64,000 bases of DNA from Bacillota bacterium (GTDB lineage Bacteria > Bacillota > Clostridia > Oscillospirales > Ruminococcaceae), in NCBI GenBank assembly GCA_023391875.1, contig JAEWAB010000001.1, forward strand, positions 62,001 to 126,000, written 5' to 3'. Shown one piece after another: positions 44,165 through 52,210 of this stretch (the first letter of the stretch is position 1; every line of letters starts with the position of its first letter). Made by a program: the position numbers and the translations under genes. The notes beneath the pieces were generated by a model that was given only the letters and a program-made list of their open reading frames with translations, was not told the origin of the DNA and ran no database searches.

Positions 44165-44947
44165 GTGACAACGTATTGGAAAAACCTAATCAGCGAAGAC
44201 ATTGCAGGACTGGACAAGGAAAAGTCGCTGGTGCTGCTGCCCATCGGGGCCATTGAGCAGCACGGCCCTCATCTGCCCGTTGGAACAGACTCGATGATAC
44301 TAGAAGCACTTTTGGGTCGTTTTACCCGTGAAAAGACCTTTGGCGACCATAACGTATTGGTGGCTCCCCAGCTTTATGTGGGCAAGAGCAACGAGCACAT
44401 GGGGTTTGCAGGTACCCTTACCCTTACGGCCACCACCCTTTATAACGTATTACATGAGCTTTGCGGCAGCATCGTAAAGCACGGATTTAAAAAGCTGATG
44501 CTTGTTAACGCACACGGCGGAAACACCGACCTTTTAAACCTGATTTCGCGCGATCTCCGAATTGACTTCGGTATAGAGGTGTATATGTTCGACTGGTGGT
44601 TTACCCCATTTTGGCAGGATATTCTTAAAACCCAAAAAGAATCTGTAAGCCCCTACGGGGTATTTCACGCCTGCGAACTGGAAACCTCACTGCTGATGGC
44701 GATTGCACCCGAAACCATAAACTATGAAAAGATCGCCGACGAAACACCTGACGCCCAGTTTGAAGGCAACCGCTTTATCTCGCTCTACGGGCCTATAACA
44801 ATGGGGTGGAAGACCGACGATGTATCAAAAAGCGGTGTAATCGGTTCTCCGAAGTATGCAACCAAGGAAAAGGGCGAGCAGTTTATGCGCTACGCAGTAG
44901 ATAAACTCGCAGAGATTGTAAAAGAGATCATAAATTTTACATATTGA
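44165..44947 (+). CDS. Creatininase-family amidohydrolase
   Basis: This 260-aa protein has the creatininase-family metal and active-site motifs GAIEQHGPHLPVGTDS (about 30-45), NAHGGN (about 117) and HACELETSLLMAI (about 167). Start GTG 44165 follows AAAGGCGG; an ATG at 44144 would be 7 codons longer. Members hydrolyse cyclic amides (creatinine) or small N-formyl/amide bonds. It is the only plus-strand gene in the block, divergent from the DeoR gene and convergent with the microcompartment operon. Opening of an imidazolone-type ring in purine breakdown is an attractive but unproven role. Confidence 0.87.
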   Translation: MTTYWKNLISEDIAGLDKEKSLVLLPIGAIEQHGPHLPVGTDSMILEALLGRFTREKTFGDHNVLVAPQLYVGKSNEHMGFAGTLTLTATTLYNVLHELCGSIVKHGFKKLMLVNAHGGNTDLLNLISRDLRIDFGIEVYMFDWWFTPFWQDILKTQKESVSPYGVFHACELETSLLMAIAPETINYEKIADETPDAQFEGNRFISLYGPITMGWKTDDVSKSGVIGSPKYATKEKGEQFMRYAVDKLAEIVKEIINFTY

Positions 44948-44970
44948 AAGTTGTAATCAATAGGCTAACT

Positions 44971-45006
44971 GGGCTGTGCCGAAACAATCGGTACAGCCCG
45001 TTTTTT
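44971..45006 (+). terminator. Intrinsic terminator of the creatininase-family gene
   Basis: GGGCTGTGCCG (44971-44981) pairs with CGGTACAGCCC (44989-44999) around a 7-nt loop, followed by GTTTTTT. It separates the plus-strand gene from the convergent DUF1989 gene. Confidence 0.85.
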
Positions 45007-45016
45007 GCATACACCG

Positions 45017-45622
45017 TCATTTGCGCTCGATAACCTGCATTTCCAACGGGGTCACCTTCATACCGTTAACGGGTACAATATCCTGCGAGCAGGTAGTTAG
45101 CGCAACCATGCAGTTCTTAAGCGCCTTCAGGCGCACATAATCCCCGGGCTTTGAAAGCGGCTCACGGATTTCGTAATCGCCGTTCTCATCCATGTGATTA
45201 TTCATAAACCAGTTGATAGGGTCGGGCATCACAGCGGGGGTAAAGTTAAAGCGTTTGAGCGCCATATACAGGTTATCGTGGCAGTTGGGATGTTGCTCCA
45301 GACCAAAATCCACCTTGTAACGGTAGTAGTCGCAGGCCGGGAAAAAGAAATCGTGTTTACCTACGGTGTCTTCAATTAGCTGCATCATATGCTCACGATA
45401 GTTGCTGTACAGAAAGTCGCCGATTTTAAGCCGAATGCTCGAAAGCGATGAACGCATGTGCACGGGCGAGACATGTTCGTTTAAATCATCCATGTTAAAA
45501 CAAACAAAGTCGCCCACCTGTTTACCCTCTACGTCTACAATGCACAGCTCTTCCCCCGCGAGTACCTGCACACTGCGCGCCGAATAGGGGGGAATGAGCA
45601 CGCGCTCTTTAATAATATCCAT
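45017..45622 (-). CDS. DUF1989 (urea carboxylase-associated/carboxyguanidine deiminase-like) protein
   Basis: This 201-aa protein has the DUF1989 pattern: VDVEGKQVGDFVCFN (about 28-42), LKIGDFLYSNYREHMM (about 65-80), HPNCHDNLYMAL (about 111-122) and NWFMNNHMDENGDY (about 137). The family includes the paired subunits of carboxyguanidine deiminase, where it removes an amidine nitrogen. Here only one copy exists, with no urea carboxylase or guanidine genes. It is the last gene of the microcompartment operon, so a deiminase step on an amino-imidazole or formimino compound is a reasonable guess. Confidence 0.82.
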   Translation of the reverse strand: MDIIKERVLIPPYSARSVQVLAGEELCIVDVEGKQVGDFVCFNMDDLNEHVSPVHMRSSLSSIRLKIGDFLYSNYREHMMQLIEDTVGKHDFFFPACDYYRYKVDFGLEQHPNCHDNLYMALKRFNFTPAVMPDPINWFMNNHMDENGDYEIREPLSKPGDYVRLKALKNCMVALTTCSQDIVPVNGMKVTPLEMQVIERK

Positions 45623-45641
45623 GGTAAGTACATCTCTTTTC

Positions 45642-46325
45642 TTAATCAGTAAGCAATGCTACGGCGCGCACCGGTGAGCCGGTGCCGCCGCGTATTTTAA
45701 GCGGCAACCCAATATACATAAAGCGTCGGTTTTTTACCTGTTCGAGGTTGCAGAGATTCTCGGTATTGAGCATCCTGTATTTCTGGCAGATAAGATGGCC
45801 GCTGTAGCGCGAATCGTCGGGCTTATCGATAGACGGCGCGTCCACGCCGATATTGATGACGCCGCGCTGCCCGAGCCACTCCGCGCCCGAGATATCCAAC
45901 CCCGCGTAGCGCGTCTGCCAGTCGTCCTTGCCATAACTGCGACCGTAGTGGCCGGTAAACAGCAGGATGATATCCCCCCTGTTAATCGCCGCGCCATAGG
46001 CGGCAGCCGCGCGCTCCAGTGCCGCGGCGGTAATGTATTCGTCGGGTGAAACAAATGAAACATCCAGACAAACGGCGGCACCCAGACAAAGTTTCAAATC
46101 GGTTTGATCGATGGTGGCACCGTGCGGGTCGGATTCATACAGTGCGTCGGTATGGGTGGGGCCATGCTCATTGATGAGCAGATTGTTGGTAGCAAACATA
46201 AAGCCAAACTTCTTAAGGCTTTCCTCGTGCGAAATGTTCGGGAATATCATCGTTTTCTGGTGCATGGGGAAAACGCTCATGCCCTGAAAAATCTCCTGCG
46301 AAAGGTCAATAATACGGTAGCTCAT
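45642..46325 (-). CDS. Cyclase-family (kynurenine formamidase-like) metal hydrolase
   Basis: This 227-aa protein has the cyclase-family metal site NEHGPTHTDALYESDPHG (about 52-69; compare HxGTHxDxPxH of kynurenine formamidase), with a variant last ligand region. The C-terminal GLPLKIRGGTGSPVRAVALL is also typical. Family members hydrolyse amide or ring-amide bonds (N-formylkynurenine, isatin). It starts at ATG 46325 behind GGAGGGG. It is the penultimate gene of the operon, 21 bp after adenine deaminase. Confidence 0.86.
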   Translation of the reverse strand: MSYRIIDLSQEIFQGMSVFPMHQKTMIFPNISHEESLKKFGFMFATNNLLINEHGPTHTDALYESDPHGATIDQTDLKLCLGAAVCLDVSFVSPDEYITAAALERAAAAYGAAINRGDIILLFTGHYGRSYGKDDWQTRYAGLDISGAEWLGQRGVINIGVDAPSIDKPDDSRYSGHLICQKYRMLNTENLCNLEQVKNRRFMYIGLPLKIRGGTGSPVRAVALLTD

Positions 46326-46346
46326 CGCCCCTCCTTTCCCCCATAG

Positions 46347-48164
46347 TTATGCGATAACCGTCGGGATGATTTGATAGGTTTCGGCATCTACAAGCCCCAT
46401 ATCAGAAAGCTTCCATTTGGGGCTGGTAACGAGCGAGAGAAACGAAAGATGCATAAAGGGTGAATGGATGGAGCAGTTAAGCTCGGCGGCTACTACCTCG
46501 TGCAGCTTGCGAAGCTGCACGCATAGCTCCTCGCCGTCCAGCTCATCACTCATCAGCCCCGCTACGGGCAGTTTTAAATCGCACAGCACCTTGCCGTCCT
46601 TCACCGCCGCAATTCCACCGCCCATCGCCATGACACGGTTGGCGGCTATCACCATATCGCCGTAGTTTGCGCCGCACACAAGCAGGTTGTGCGTATCATG
46701 CGCTACGCTCTGCGCAATGGCGCCATACTGCAGCCCCATACCTTTTACAAAGGCCTTGCCGATGCGTCGGCTTTTGCCGTGGCGCTCGATGGACAAAAAC
46801 GGCAGTATATCCTCACGGATATCCGGCATAATCACTCCGTCGCTCACCACAAGCTGCGCTTCGGTGCAGCCGGTAAGGTTCTGGTCGGGTATTACTACAA
46901 TAGCGCGTACCCTAGCGGTACTTTTGGGAGAGGTAATAACGATGTCCTCCGTTTTTACACGCGCGCAGCGCACCGAATTCTTTACGCAGTCAGGGTAGGT
47001 ATAGCGCGGGAGGTCTATCAGCAGCCTGCCGTCCTGCGCGGCGACCTTTCCGTTCATCACAACGGTATCTACGCGCATATTTATAAGGTCACCAATTACA
47101 CAGATGTCCGCCGCCTTTCCGGGAGCCAGCACGCCGATCTCCTTGCGGCCAAGGTGTGTGGCGGGGTTGATGGTTGCCATCTGGATGGCCTCCACCGGGT
47201 CTACCCCCCGCGCAATGGTGCGCCGGATGACGTCGTTCATATGGCCGGATGCAAGGAGGTCCTCCGCCACCATATCATCGGTAACAAGTACCAGCTTGCG
47301 TGAATCCATGCCCTCCTCGGTTACCACACGGATGCACTCGCTCATGTTGCGCTGGGTGGAACCTTCACGCACAAATACGGTTACACCGTTGCGCAGTTTT
47401 TCGGCACATTCCGCTTTTTCGGTGGTTTCGTGGCAGGATGTTTCGCCCCCGCACAGTACAATATGTGCCGCCAACTCCGCGCCAAACAGGGCGGGGGCAT
47501 TCCCCTCCACCGTTTTGCCGTGCCTTTTTGCCTCGTAAACCGATACCAGCAGGTCGTCAATGAGCGGATTCAGGTTTTCATACACGGGACGAACGTTGCT
47601 GAAGCCCTGCATCTCACCCAGGCCCTGCACAAGCGGGTGGCTAAGTAGCGCACCCATATCCTTACTGCTGATATCCTGCCCCGCGGTCTCCAGCCCCGGC
47701 ACATCCGGCGCGAGCGCGGGGATGGTAAACAGCACGCGGTTGGGCAGGTGCCCGGCCTCGTCTATCATAGCCCGTACCCCCTGCGCACCCAGTACATTGC
47801 CGATCTCGTGCGGGTCGGCAATCAGGGTGGTGGTGCCGCTGGGGATGGAAAGGCGCGAAAACTCAGTAGCGGTGAGCATGGAGCTTTCAAAGTGCATATG
47901 GGAATCGATAAACCCCGGGCAGAGGAATTTGCCCGACACATCGAGGATCTGCGTATGTTCCCCCACCACGGCTGAACAATCGCCCATCATGAGGATGTAC
48001 TCATCCTTGACGGCAATGTCGCCTTTATAGAGTTCACGGGTTACTACATTGATAATATTGCCGCCGCTTAAAATCAGATCCGCGCAGCCACTGCCCAGCA
48101 ACGCATCAATCATCCTGCGGCATCGAAGCGGCTTTTTCTCTAGTGAGATATCCAAGGTATTCAC
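46347..48164 (-). CDS. ade: Adenine deaminase
   Basis: This 605-aa amidohydrolase has the full AdeC architecture. Metal-site motifs are FIDSHMHFESSML (about 87-99), ADPHEIGNVLG (about 117), EGNAPALFG (about 198), the chemically active Glu region TVFVREGS, and LVTDD (about 297). The C-terminal adenine-deaminase domain is complete. It converts adenine to hypoxanthine with release of ammonia. It starts at a GTG (48164), directly after the BMC-P gene (2 bp gap). Its location within a shell-protein operon is unusual and ties the compartment to purine bases. Confidence 0.95.
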   Translation of the reverse strand: MNTLDISLEKKPLRCRRMIDALLGSGCADLILSGGNIINVVTRELYKGDIAVKDEYILMMGDCSAVVGEHTQILDVSGKFLCPGFIDSHMHFESSMLTATEFSRLSIPSGTTTLIADPHEIGNVLGAQGVRAMIDEAGHLPNRVLFTIPALAPDVPGLETAGQDISSKDMGALLSHPLVQGLGEMQGFSNVRPVYENLNPLIDDLLVSVYEAKRHGKTVEGNAPALFGAELAAHIVLCGGETSCHETTEKAECAEKLRNGVTVFVREGSTQRNMSECIRVVTEEGMDSRKLVLVTDDMVAEDLLASGHMNDVIRRTIARGVDPVEAIQMATINPATHLGRKEIGVLAPGKAADICVIGDLINMRVDTVVMNGKVAAQDGRLLIDLPRYTYPDCVKNSVRCARVKTEDIVITSPKSTARVRAIVVIPDQNLTGCTEAQLVVSDGVIMPDIREDILPFLSIERHGKSRRIGKAFVKGMGLQYGAIAQSVAHDTHNLLVCGANYGDMVIAANRVMAMGGGIAAVKDGKVLCDLKLPVAGLMSDELDGEELCVQLRKLHEVVAAELNCSIHSPFMHLSFLSLVTSPKWKLSDMGLVDAETYQIIPTVIA

Positions 48165-48166
48165 CT

Positions 48167-48436
48167 TCAGTCATAGCAATCTATCTGGTCTACGATGCCG
48201 ACGATAGCGGCATCGGTAGGCGCGGCGGCATCGCGCATGGCGCGGGACGAAACCGAGCCCTGCACATATAGAACCGTTTCACCTACGCCCGCACCCACCG
48301 TATCTACCGCCACCAGCGCCTCGCCTGCGGCGTCGCGCCTTTCATCGACGGGGCGAACTACCAAAAGCTTGCACCCCACCAATTTCTCATCCTTTCGCGT
48401 GGCAACCACCTGCCCTATAACAACCCCAAATTTCAT
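48167..48436 (-). CDS. Bacterial microcompartment vertex protein, EutN/CcmL (BMC-P) family
   Basis: This 89-aa protein opens MKFGVVIGQVVATRKDEKL and contains LLVVRPVD and GAGVGETVLYVQGSVSS, the pattern of BMC-P pentamers that cap the vertices of microcompartment shells. Its length is normal. It overlaps the 217-aa gene upstream by 4 bp. It is the only BMC-P gene in the window. Confidence 0.95.
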   Translation of the reverse strand: MKFGVVIGQVVATRKDEKLVGCKLLVVRPVDERRDAAGEALVAVDTVGAGVGETVLYVQGSVSSRAMRDAAAPTDAAIVGIVDQIDCYD

Positions 48437-49086
48437 CTCTCTGTCACCACCCTCTTTATCTCAATGTTATGCTCCCTCGCTGTGTCCTGCGCAAGCGGCG
48501 TGAGCTTTTGCCACGCATCAACTGTCAGCGTGTTTTCTCCTTTTTCTGCAAGGCTTAGAATGTCTTGTTCTACAATAATCTGTCCTAACGGCGTCATTTT
48601 CGGCTTTGAATCAGGCGAGAGCAGGATGCCGCCCGGCTCTGTCAAACGCAGCCCCATCGCTTCAAGGCGCCTGATTTTTTTATCGTGTGCCATAAATACC
48701 GGCGAACCCTTCGGCAAAACACCTAAAGTCTTAGGCTCGACTGCCGAGCGCAGCACCATAACATCCTTGCCGATAAACAGCGCGCAAAGCGCCACCGCCG
48801 CCAAAGGCTGTTCGAAATCTGCTTCTGCTATAGCACATATCAGCTCGTTGTTAAGCATGGGCAGCAAAAACTGCTCGTAGCTTGCCGCAAGGCTTACGGC
48901 ATCACTCTCAAAGGGCCGGCGGCCTTTGCAGGGTGCGGGGGCGGCGGTTGGGAGGGTATCCTCCATGCATAGTCCAAGCCTGCCCGGCCAACACTGTGCA
49001 AGGCGGGCTACCGTCTCATGTGCTTCTAACCGCCCGAAGAACGACTCCTGCCATAGGATGAGCAGGCTTTTGTTTGCGTCCCGCAT
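48433..49086 (-). CDS. Microcompartment-operon protein of unknown function, 217 aa
   Basis: I do not recognise this confidently. It starts MRDANKSLLILWQESFFGRL and continues with an alpha/beta pattern, a segment FIGKDVMVLRSAVE (about 108) and an ordered C-terminus (MTPLGQIIVEQDILSLAEKG, about 163). Short proteins of this kind occur in ethanolamine-type microcompartment operons of Gram-positives (the eut_hyp group), and this may be a distant relative. Its stop overlaps the BMC-P start by 4 bp and the BMC-H gene ends 9 bp upstream, so it is part of the shell module. No signal or membrane segment is seen. Confidence 0.6.
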   Translation of the reverse strand: MRDANKSLLILWQESFFGRLEAHETVARLAQCWPGRLGLCMEDTLPTAAPAPCKGRRPFESDAVSLAASYEQFLLPMLNNELICAIAEADFEQPLAAVALCALFIGKDVMVLRSAVEPKTLGVLPKGSPVFMAHDKKIRRLEAMGLRLTEPGGILLSPDSKPKMTPLGQIIVEQDILSLAEKGENTLTVDAWQKLTPLAQDTAREHNIEIKRVVTER

Positions 49087-49095
49087 GACTTGGGC

Positions 49096-49383
49096 TTATT
49101 TGGTGACTGCGACGTTGCCAAGGATGGTGCGTTCCACCTCGCTGTGAGGGCGCGGGATAACGTGCACCGATACAACCTCGCCTACCCTGCGTGCGGCGTT
49201 TGCGCCTGCATCGGTCGCGGCCTTTACAGCGCCAACGTCACCGCGTATCATCACGGTAACAAGGCCGAAGCCAATCTTTTCGTAGCCGGTAATCGTAACG
49301 TTTGCCGCCTTTACCATCGCGTCGGCGGCCTCTACCGCCCCGACAAGACCTTTTGTTTCAATTAAGCCCAATGCTTCGTTCAT
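49096..49383 (-). CDS. Microcompartment shell protein, BMC-H (PduA/EutM-like)
   Basis: This 95-aa single-BMC-domain protein is closest to PduA/EutM: ALGLIETKGLVGAVEAADAM (about 4-23), RGDVGAVKAATDAGANAA (about 47-64) and VHVIPRPHSEVE (about 73). It forms hexameric facet tiles. The pore loop reads KIGFG where PduA has KIGSG, placing a bulky Phe at the central pore. Start ATG 49383 follows AGGAGG. It would be the major shell tile. Confidence 0.96.
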   Translation of the reverse strand: MNEALGLIETKGLVGAVEAADAMVKAANVTITGYEKIGFGLVTVMIRGDVGAVKAATDAGANAARRVGEVVSVHVIPRPHSEVERTILGNVAVTK

Positions 49384-49418
49384 AATAGTTATCCTCCTAA
49401 ATTTTTATGGGTTATATT

Positions 49419-49733
49419 TCAAAGCTTCAGTGTTCCGTGAAACATACCGGTTTGAACATTTGGGTCCAGGCTTGGGATAACATCTGCAGAAACCGCGCGC
49501 CCTACGCGGTTGGCCTCCGCCTGTCCGGCAGAAACTGCCGCATGAACCGCGGCCACCTCACCGCGCAGAAAAACCGTCACGCCGAGCGAGCCGCCTGAAC
49601 CGATGGTAGGCTCTAAACGCACCACCCTTACTGCCGCCGCTTTCAGTGCGGCATCCGCCGCAAAGATTGCGGCGCCATAGCCCGCGGTTTCAATCAGCCC
49701 AAGCGCATGGCCGTTTGTTTGTATTGCGTCCAT
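49419..49733 (-). CDS. Microcompartment shell protein, BMC-H with extended pore loop
   Basis: This 104-aa BMC-domain protein has HALGLIETAGYGAAIFAADA (about 9-28) and RGEVAAVHAAVSAGQAEA (about 57-74). The loop lining the pore is longer and glycine-rich (PTIGSGGSLGVT) than in PduA/EutM, and the C-terminus is extended (DPNVQTGMFHGTLKL). It probably makes hexamers with a different pore. It follows the 278-aa gene by 3 bp. Confidence 0.93.
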   Translation of the reverse strand: MDAIQTNGHALGLIETAGYGAAIFAADAALKAAAVRVVRLEPTIGSGGSLGVTVFLRGEVAAVHAAVSAGQAEANRVGRAVSADVIPSLDPNVQTGMFHGTLKL

Positions 49734-49736
49734 CCG

Positions 49737-50573
49737 TTACCACTCCCCTTTCAGGCCGCATTGATTAAGCTGCTCAAGTGCCTGCAGCGCTTCCTGCTCC
49801 TGACCGCGCACCAGCAGGTAGCCTCTGCCCATGGTAAACTCCAGCGTGCTTTCGGGGTTTTGCTTGTAGTAGCCGTCTACCTTCGGTAAAAGAGAGACCA
49901 TGGGCAGCCCGTCTATTCCCGCAACAAATCCACTTGTAATCTTCAGCCTGCGCCGGATGATGATATCGGAAGAGTTGGTGCTGCAAACGGCCTTACCGCC
50001 CGACAGCTGTTCTTTGATAATTGAGAGGGCCTGCTCCACCTCTCCCTTTCTTCCGGCACAGCGAAAGAAGAAGGTTGGGTCCGCTTCCTCGTTCCAATGA
50101 AGGGTGACTGCCAGTGCGGGAAGCTGGGCGGCGGCTTTATCGGCGGCGAACAGCTGTGCAAGGGTTGCAACTTCACAAAAGGCCAATCCCACCGTGCTGC
50201 CGGGCGGGGAATTCAGGCCGGTTAAGCGCAGTGTTCGTGCGTCGGCATGCTCAATCAGCTCGTATATGACGCTTGCTCCGCCGCGAATACCCTGATTGGT
50301 GTTAACCTGTGAAAAAGGCTTCTTGCTCGGCCCGATGCCAACTGAAGGCTCGCCGGAAAGCCGCACCATGCGCAGTGCCGTATCGTCGGCAACGGGCGGT
50401 ACTTGTGGTGGGCAAACGGTCTGCGCGCCACCTGAAAGATCAAAGGTAAGCAATCGCCTCTGGCTCTGTTCCCGCTGATAGTTGGGGCGGGGGATATCGG
50501 GCACAGGTTGTGCGAACGTTTCTTTGCCACCCGAAAGCGCGGCATTTATAATGTCTTTCACCATGCTATCCAA
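49737..50573 (-). CDS. Microcompartment-associated protein of unknown function, 278 aa
   Basis: This protein is not recognised. It starts at TTG 50573, close after AAGGGGGA. Residues 1-15 (MDSMVKDIINAALSG) form a short amphipathic helix followed by a Pro/Gln-rich linker (about 20-60), the layout of encapsulation peptides that dock cargo onto BMC shells. The folded part begins near residue 65; residues 110-200 end in FFFRCAGRKGEVEQALSII, which faintly recalls a BMC-domain helix. It sits between two BMC-H genes. It may be a cargo scaffold or a divergent shell component. Confidence 0.6.
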   Translation of the reverse strand: MDSMVKDIINAALSGGKETFAQPVPDIPRPNYQREQSQRRLLTFDLSGGAQTVCPPQVPPVADDTALRMVRLSGEPSVGIGPSKKPFSQVNTNQGIRGGASVIYELIEHADARTLRLTGLNSPPGSTVGLAFCEVATLAQLFAADKAAAQLPALAVTLHWNEEADPTFFFRCAGRKGEVEQALSIIKEQLSGGKAVCSTNSSDIIIRRRLKITSGFVAGIDGLPMVSLLPKVDGYYKQNPESTLEFTMGRGYLLVRGQEQEALQALEQLNQCGLKGEW

Positions 50574-50585
50574 GGCTGTTCCCCC

Positions 50586-50852
50586 TTATCCGAGATACTG
50601 CGCGAGGTCGGGGTGCGGGTTTGGGATGATATCGGCACAGATGATGTCGCCGCCCACCCTATGCGCTGCGGCTGTTCCCGCCTCAACGGCCGAGAGAACC
50701 GCCGCCACCTCGCCCCGCGCGATAATTGCCACATGCCCGCCGCCCGGGCGCTCTACCTTGCTCACAGCTACACTTGCATCCTTGCACATGGCGTCCAGTG
50801 CCTCTACAGCTGCGGTATAGCCTCTTGTTTCAACAATTCCTATGGCTGCCAT
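50586..50852 (-). CDS. Microcompartment shell protein, BMC-H, third copy
   Basis: This 88-aa BMC-domain protein has AIGIVETRGYTAAVEALDAM (about 3-22), ARGEVAAVLSAVEAGTAAA (about 46) and IIPNPHPDLAQYLG at the end. The pore loop reads ERPGGGHVA, unlike both other copies. Three BMC-H variants with one BMC-P and no BMC-T in the window make a complete minimal shell. It is 20 bp downstream of ubiD. Confidence 0.94.
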   Translation of the reverse strand: MAAIGIVETRGYTAAVEALDAMCKDASVAVSKVERPGGGHVAIIARGEVAAVLSAVEAGTAAAHRVGGDIICADIIPNPHPDLAQYLG

Positions 50853-50872
50853 ACGGCAACACCTCCTGAAAA

Positions 50873-52210
50873 CTAAAGATAATCTTCCAGCCGAATATCC
50901 TCTTCACCCGGAATATGCGTGCGGGTAAAACGCGCGTCATTCAGCGGGCAGGTTGCGTCGATGCCCATCTTCGCGGAGGTACCGCTGATAAGATGAGAGG
51001 CCTCAAGCGGCGAGCCGTTTACACCCGATACGATGAATACGTCGGTATTCGCCTGCATTCTGGTGGCGATTGCCCATTCTACCTGCTCCATATCGAAGAT
51101 ATCGATGTCATCATCCACCACCACGACATGCTTAAGGTCTTTGTCTGACGCAAAGGCCGCAAGCGCAGCTTGTCGGCCGTCCGCAACGCCTGTTTTATGT
51201 ATCTGTACCACCGCATGCAGCCTGCCGATGCCGCCCGGCGTGATGTGAACCCTGCGTACGCCCGGCACCGTCTGCCGTATGGTGCTCAAAAGCGCAACCT
51301 CACGGTTGATGGCCATAGGCAGCTTTTCTTCGTAGCCCGAGGGGTATATGGCCTGTACGATGGGGCTGTTGCGAAAGGTCAGTGCACTGAACTCCACAAC
51401 GGGCAGCGGCGAAACAGTGCCGTAATAACCGCCCATTTCTCCGAAGGGGCCTTCGCTCTCCTTCACCCACGGCTTCACCTGCCCTTCGAGCACAAACTCG
51501 GCATCGGCAAGCACATCCACATCCACGGTTTTGCAGCGTACCACAGGCAGGGTCCGCCCAAGCAGTGCACCGGCGACGTCCAGCTTGTTGACGTTAAACA
51601 GCTGGGTACTAATCTGCGAGGCAAGCACCACGGCGGGTGTAACGCCAAACATAATCGCGATATCCATCGGCTTTTTGGCCTGCTCGTAATACCTGAACTG
51701 TTCCTTCATCTGGGCGGAGGTGATGAGGATGGTCATGCGGCTGCCCCCGAGGTACTGCATGCGGCGGATGGAGGTGTATAGCCTTTCGCCCGATATACTG
51801 CGTGCAACCATCATACCCGAAACGGTGTAGGGCGCGTTATCCAGCTCGTTGTATGTAAGGATAGGAATGTATTTGTGAATGTCAAAGGGCGCCCGCACCA
51901 CGTTTTCGTGCACGGGGGCGCTGTTTACGGCGGTAACGGGAATAGGATGAACCAGCGCGCCGGATAGATGAGAAACCAATTCGTGCTCGGTAACGCCCAT
52001 ACTCTGCGCCAGCAGCGCTCTTGTACCGCCCAGCCCCGTTACCATGGGGCCGGAATAGCCCGCCACCCGCTCAAACAGCATGGGGGTTTTGCCCTTTGTC
52101 TCTTTCATCAGCGCCGCGGCCTCGTAGCGGCAATCCACCTGCTTTTTGATGTGCAGGAGGGTACCCGTTTGTTCGCAGTGCGCGATAAGCTGCCTGAAGT
52201 CAGGTGTCAT
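50873..52210 (-). CDS. UbiD-family prenylated-FMN (de)carboxylase
   Basis: This 445-aa protein is UbiD-like throughout: HPIPVTAVNSAPVHENVV (about 87-104), ISGERLYTSIRRMQYLGG (about 139), LEGQVKPWVKESEGPFGEMG (about 243-262) with the catalytic Glu in EGPFGE, and HVVVVDDDIDIFDMEQVEWA near the end. It needs the cofactor made by UbiX, encoded directly upstream with an 11-bp overlap. UbiD enzymes decarboxylate aromatic, heteroaromatic and alpha,beta-unsaturated acids. In this setting a purine-derived imidazole carboxylate is the candidate substrate. It starts at ATG 52210. Confidence 0.94.
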   Translation of the reverse strand: MTPDFRQLIAHCEQTGTLLHIKKQVDCRYEAAALMKETKGKTPMLFERVAGYSGPMVTGLGGTRALLAQSMGVTEHELVSHLSGALVHPIPVTAVNSAPVHENVVRAPFDIHKYIPILTYNELDNAPYTVSGMMVARSISGERLYTSIRRMQYLGGSRMTILITSAQMKEQFRYYEQAKKPMDIAIMFGVTPAVVLASQISTQLFNVNKLDVAGALLGRTLPVVRCKTVDVDVLADAEFVLEGQVKPWVKESEGPFGEMGGYYGTVSPLPVVEFSALTFRNSPIVQAIYPSGYEEKLPMAINREVALLSTIRQTVPGVRRVHITPGGIGRLHAVVQIHKTGVADGRQAALAAFASDKDLKHVVVVDDDIDIFDMEQVEWAIATRMQANTDVFIVSGVNGSPLEASHLISGTSAKMGIDATCPLNDARFTRTHIPGEEDIRLEDYL

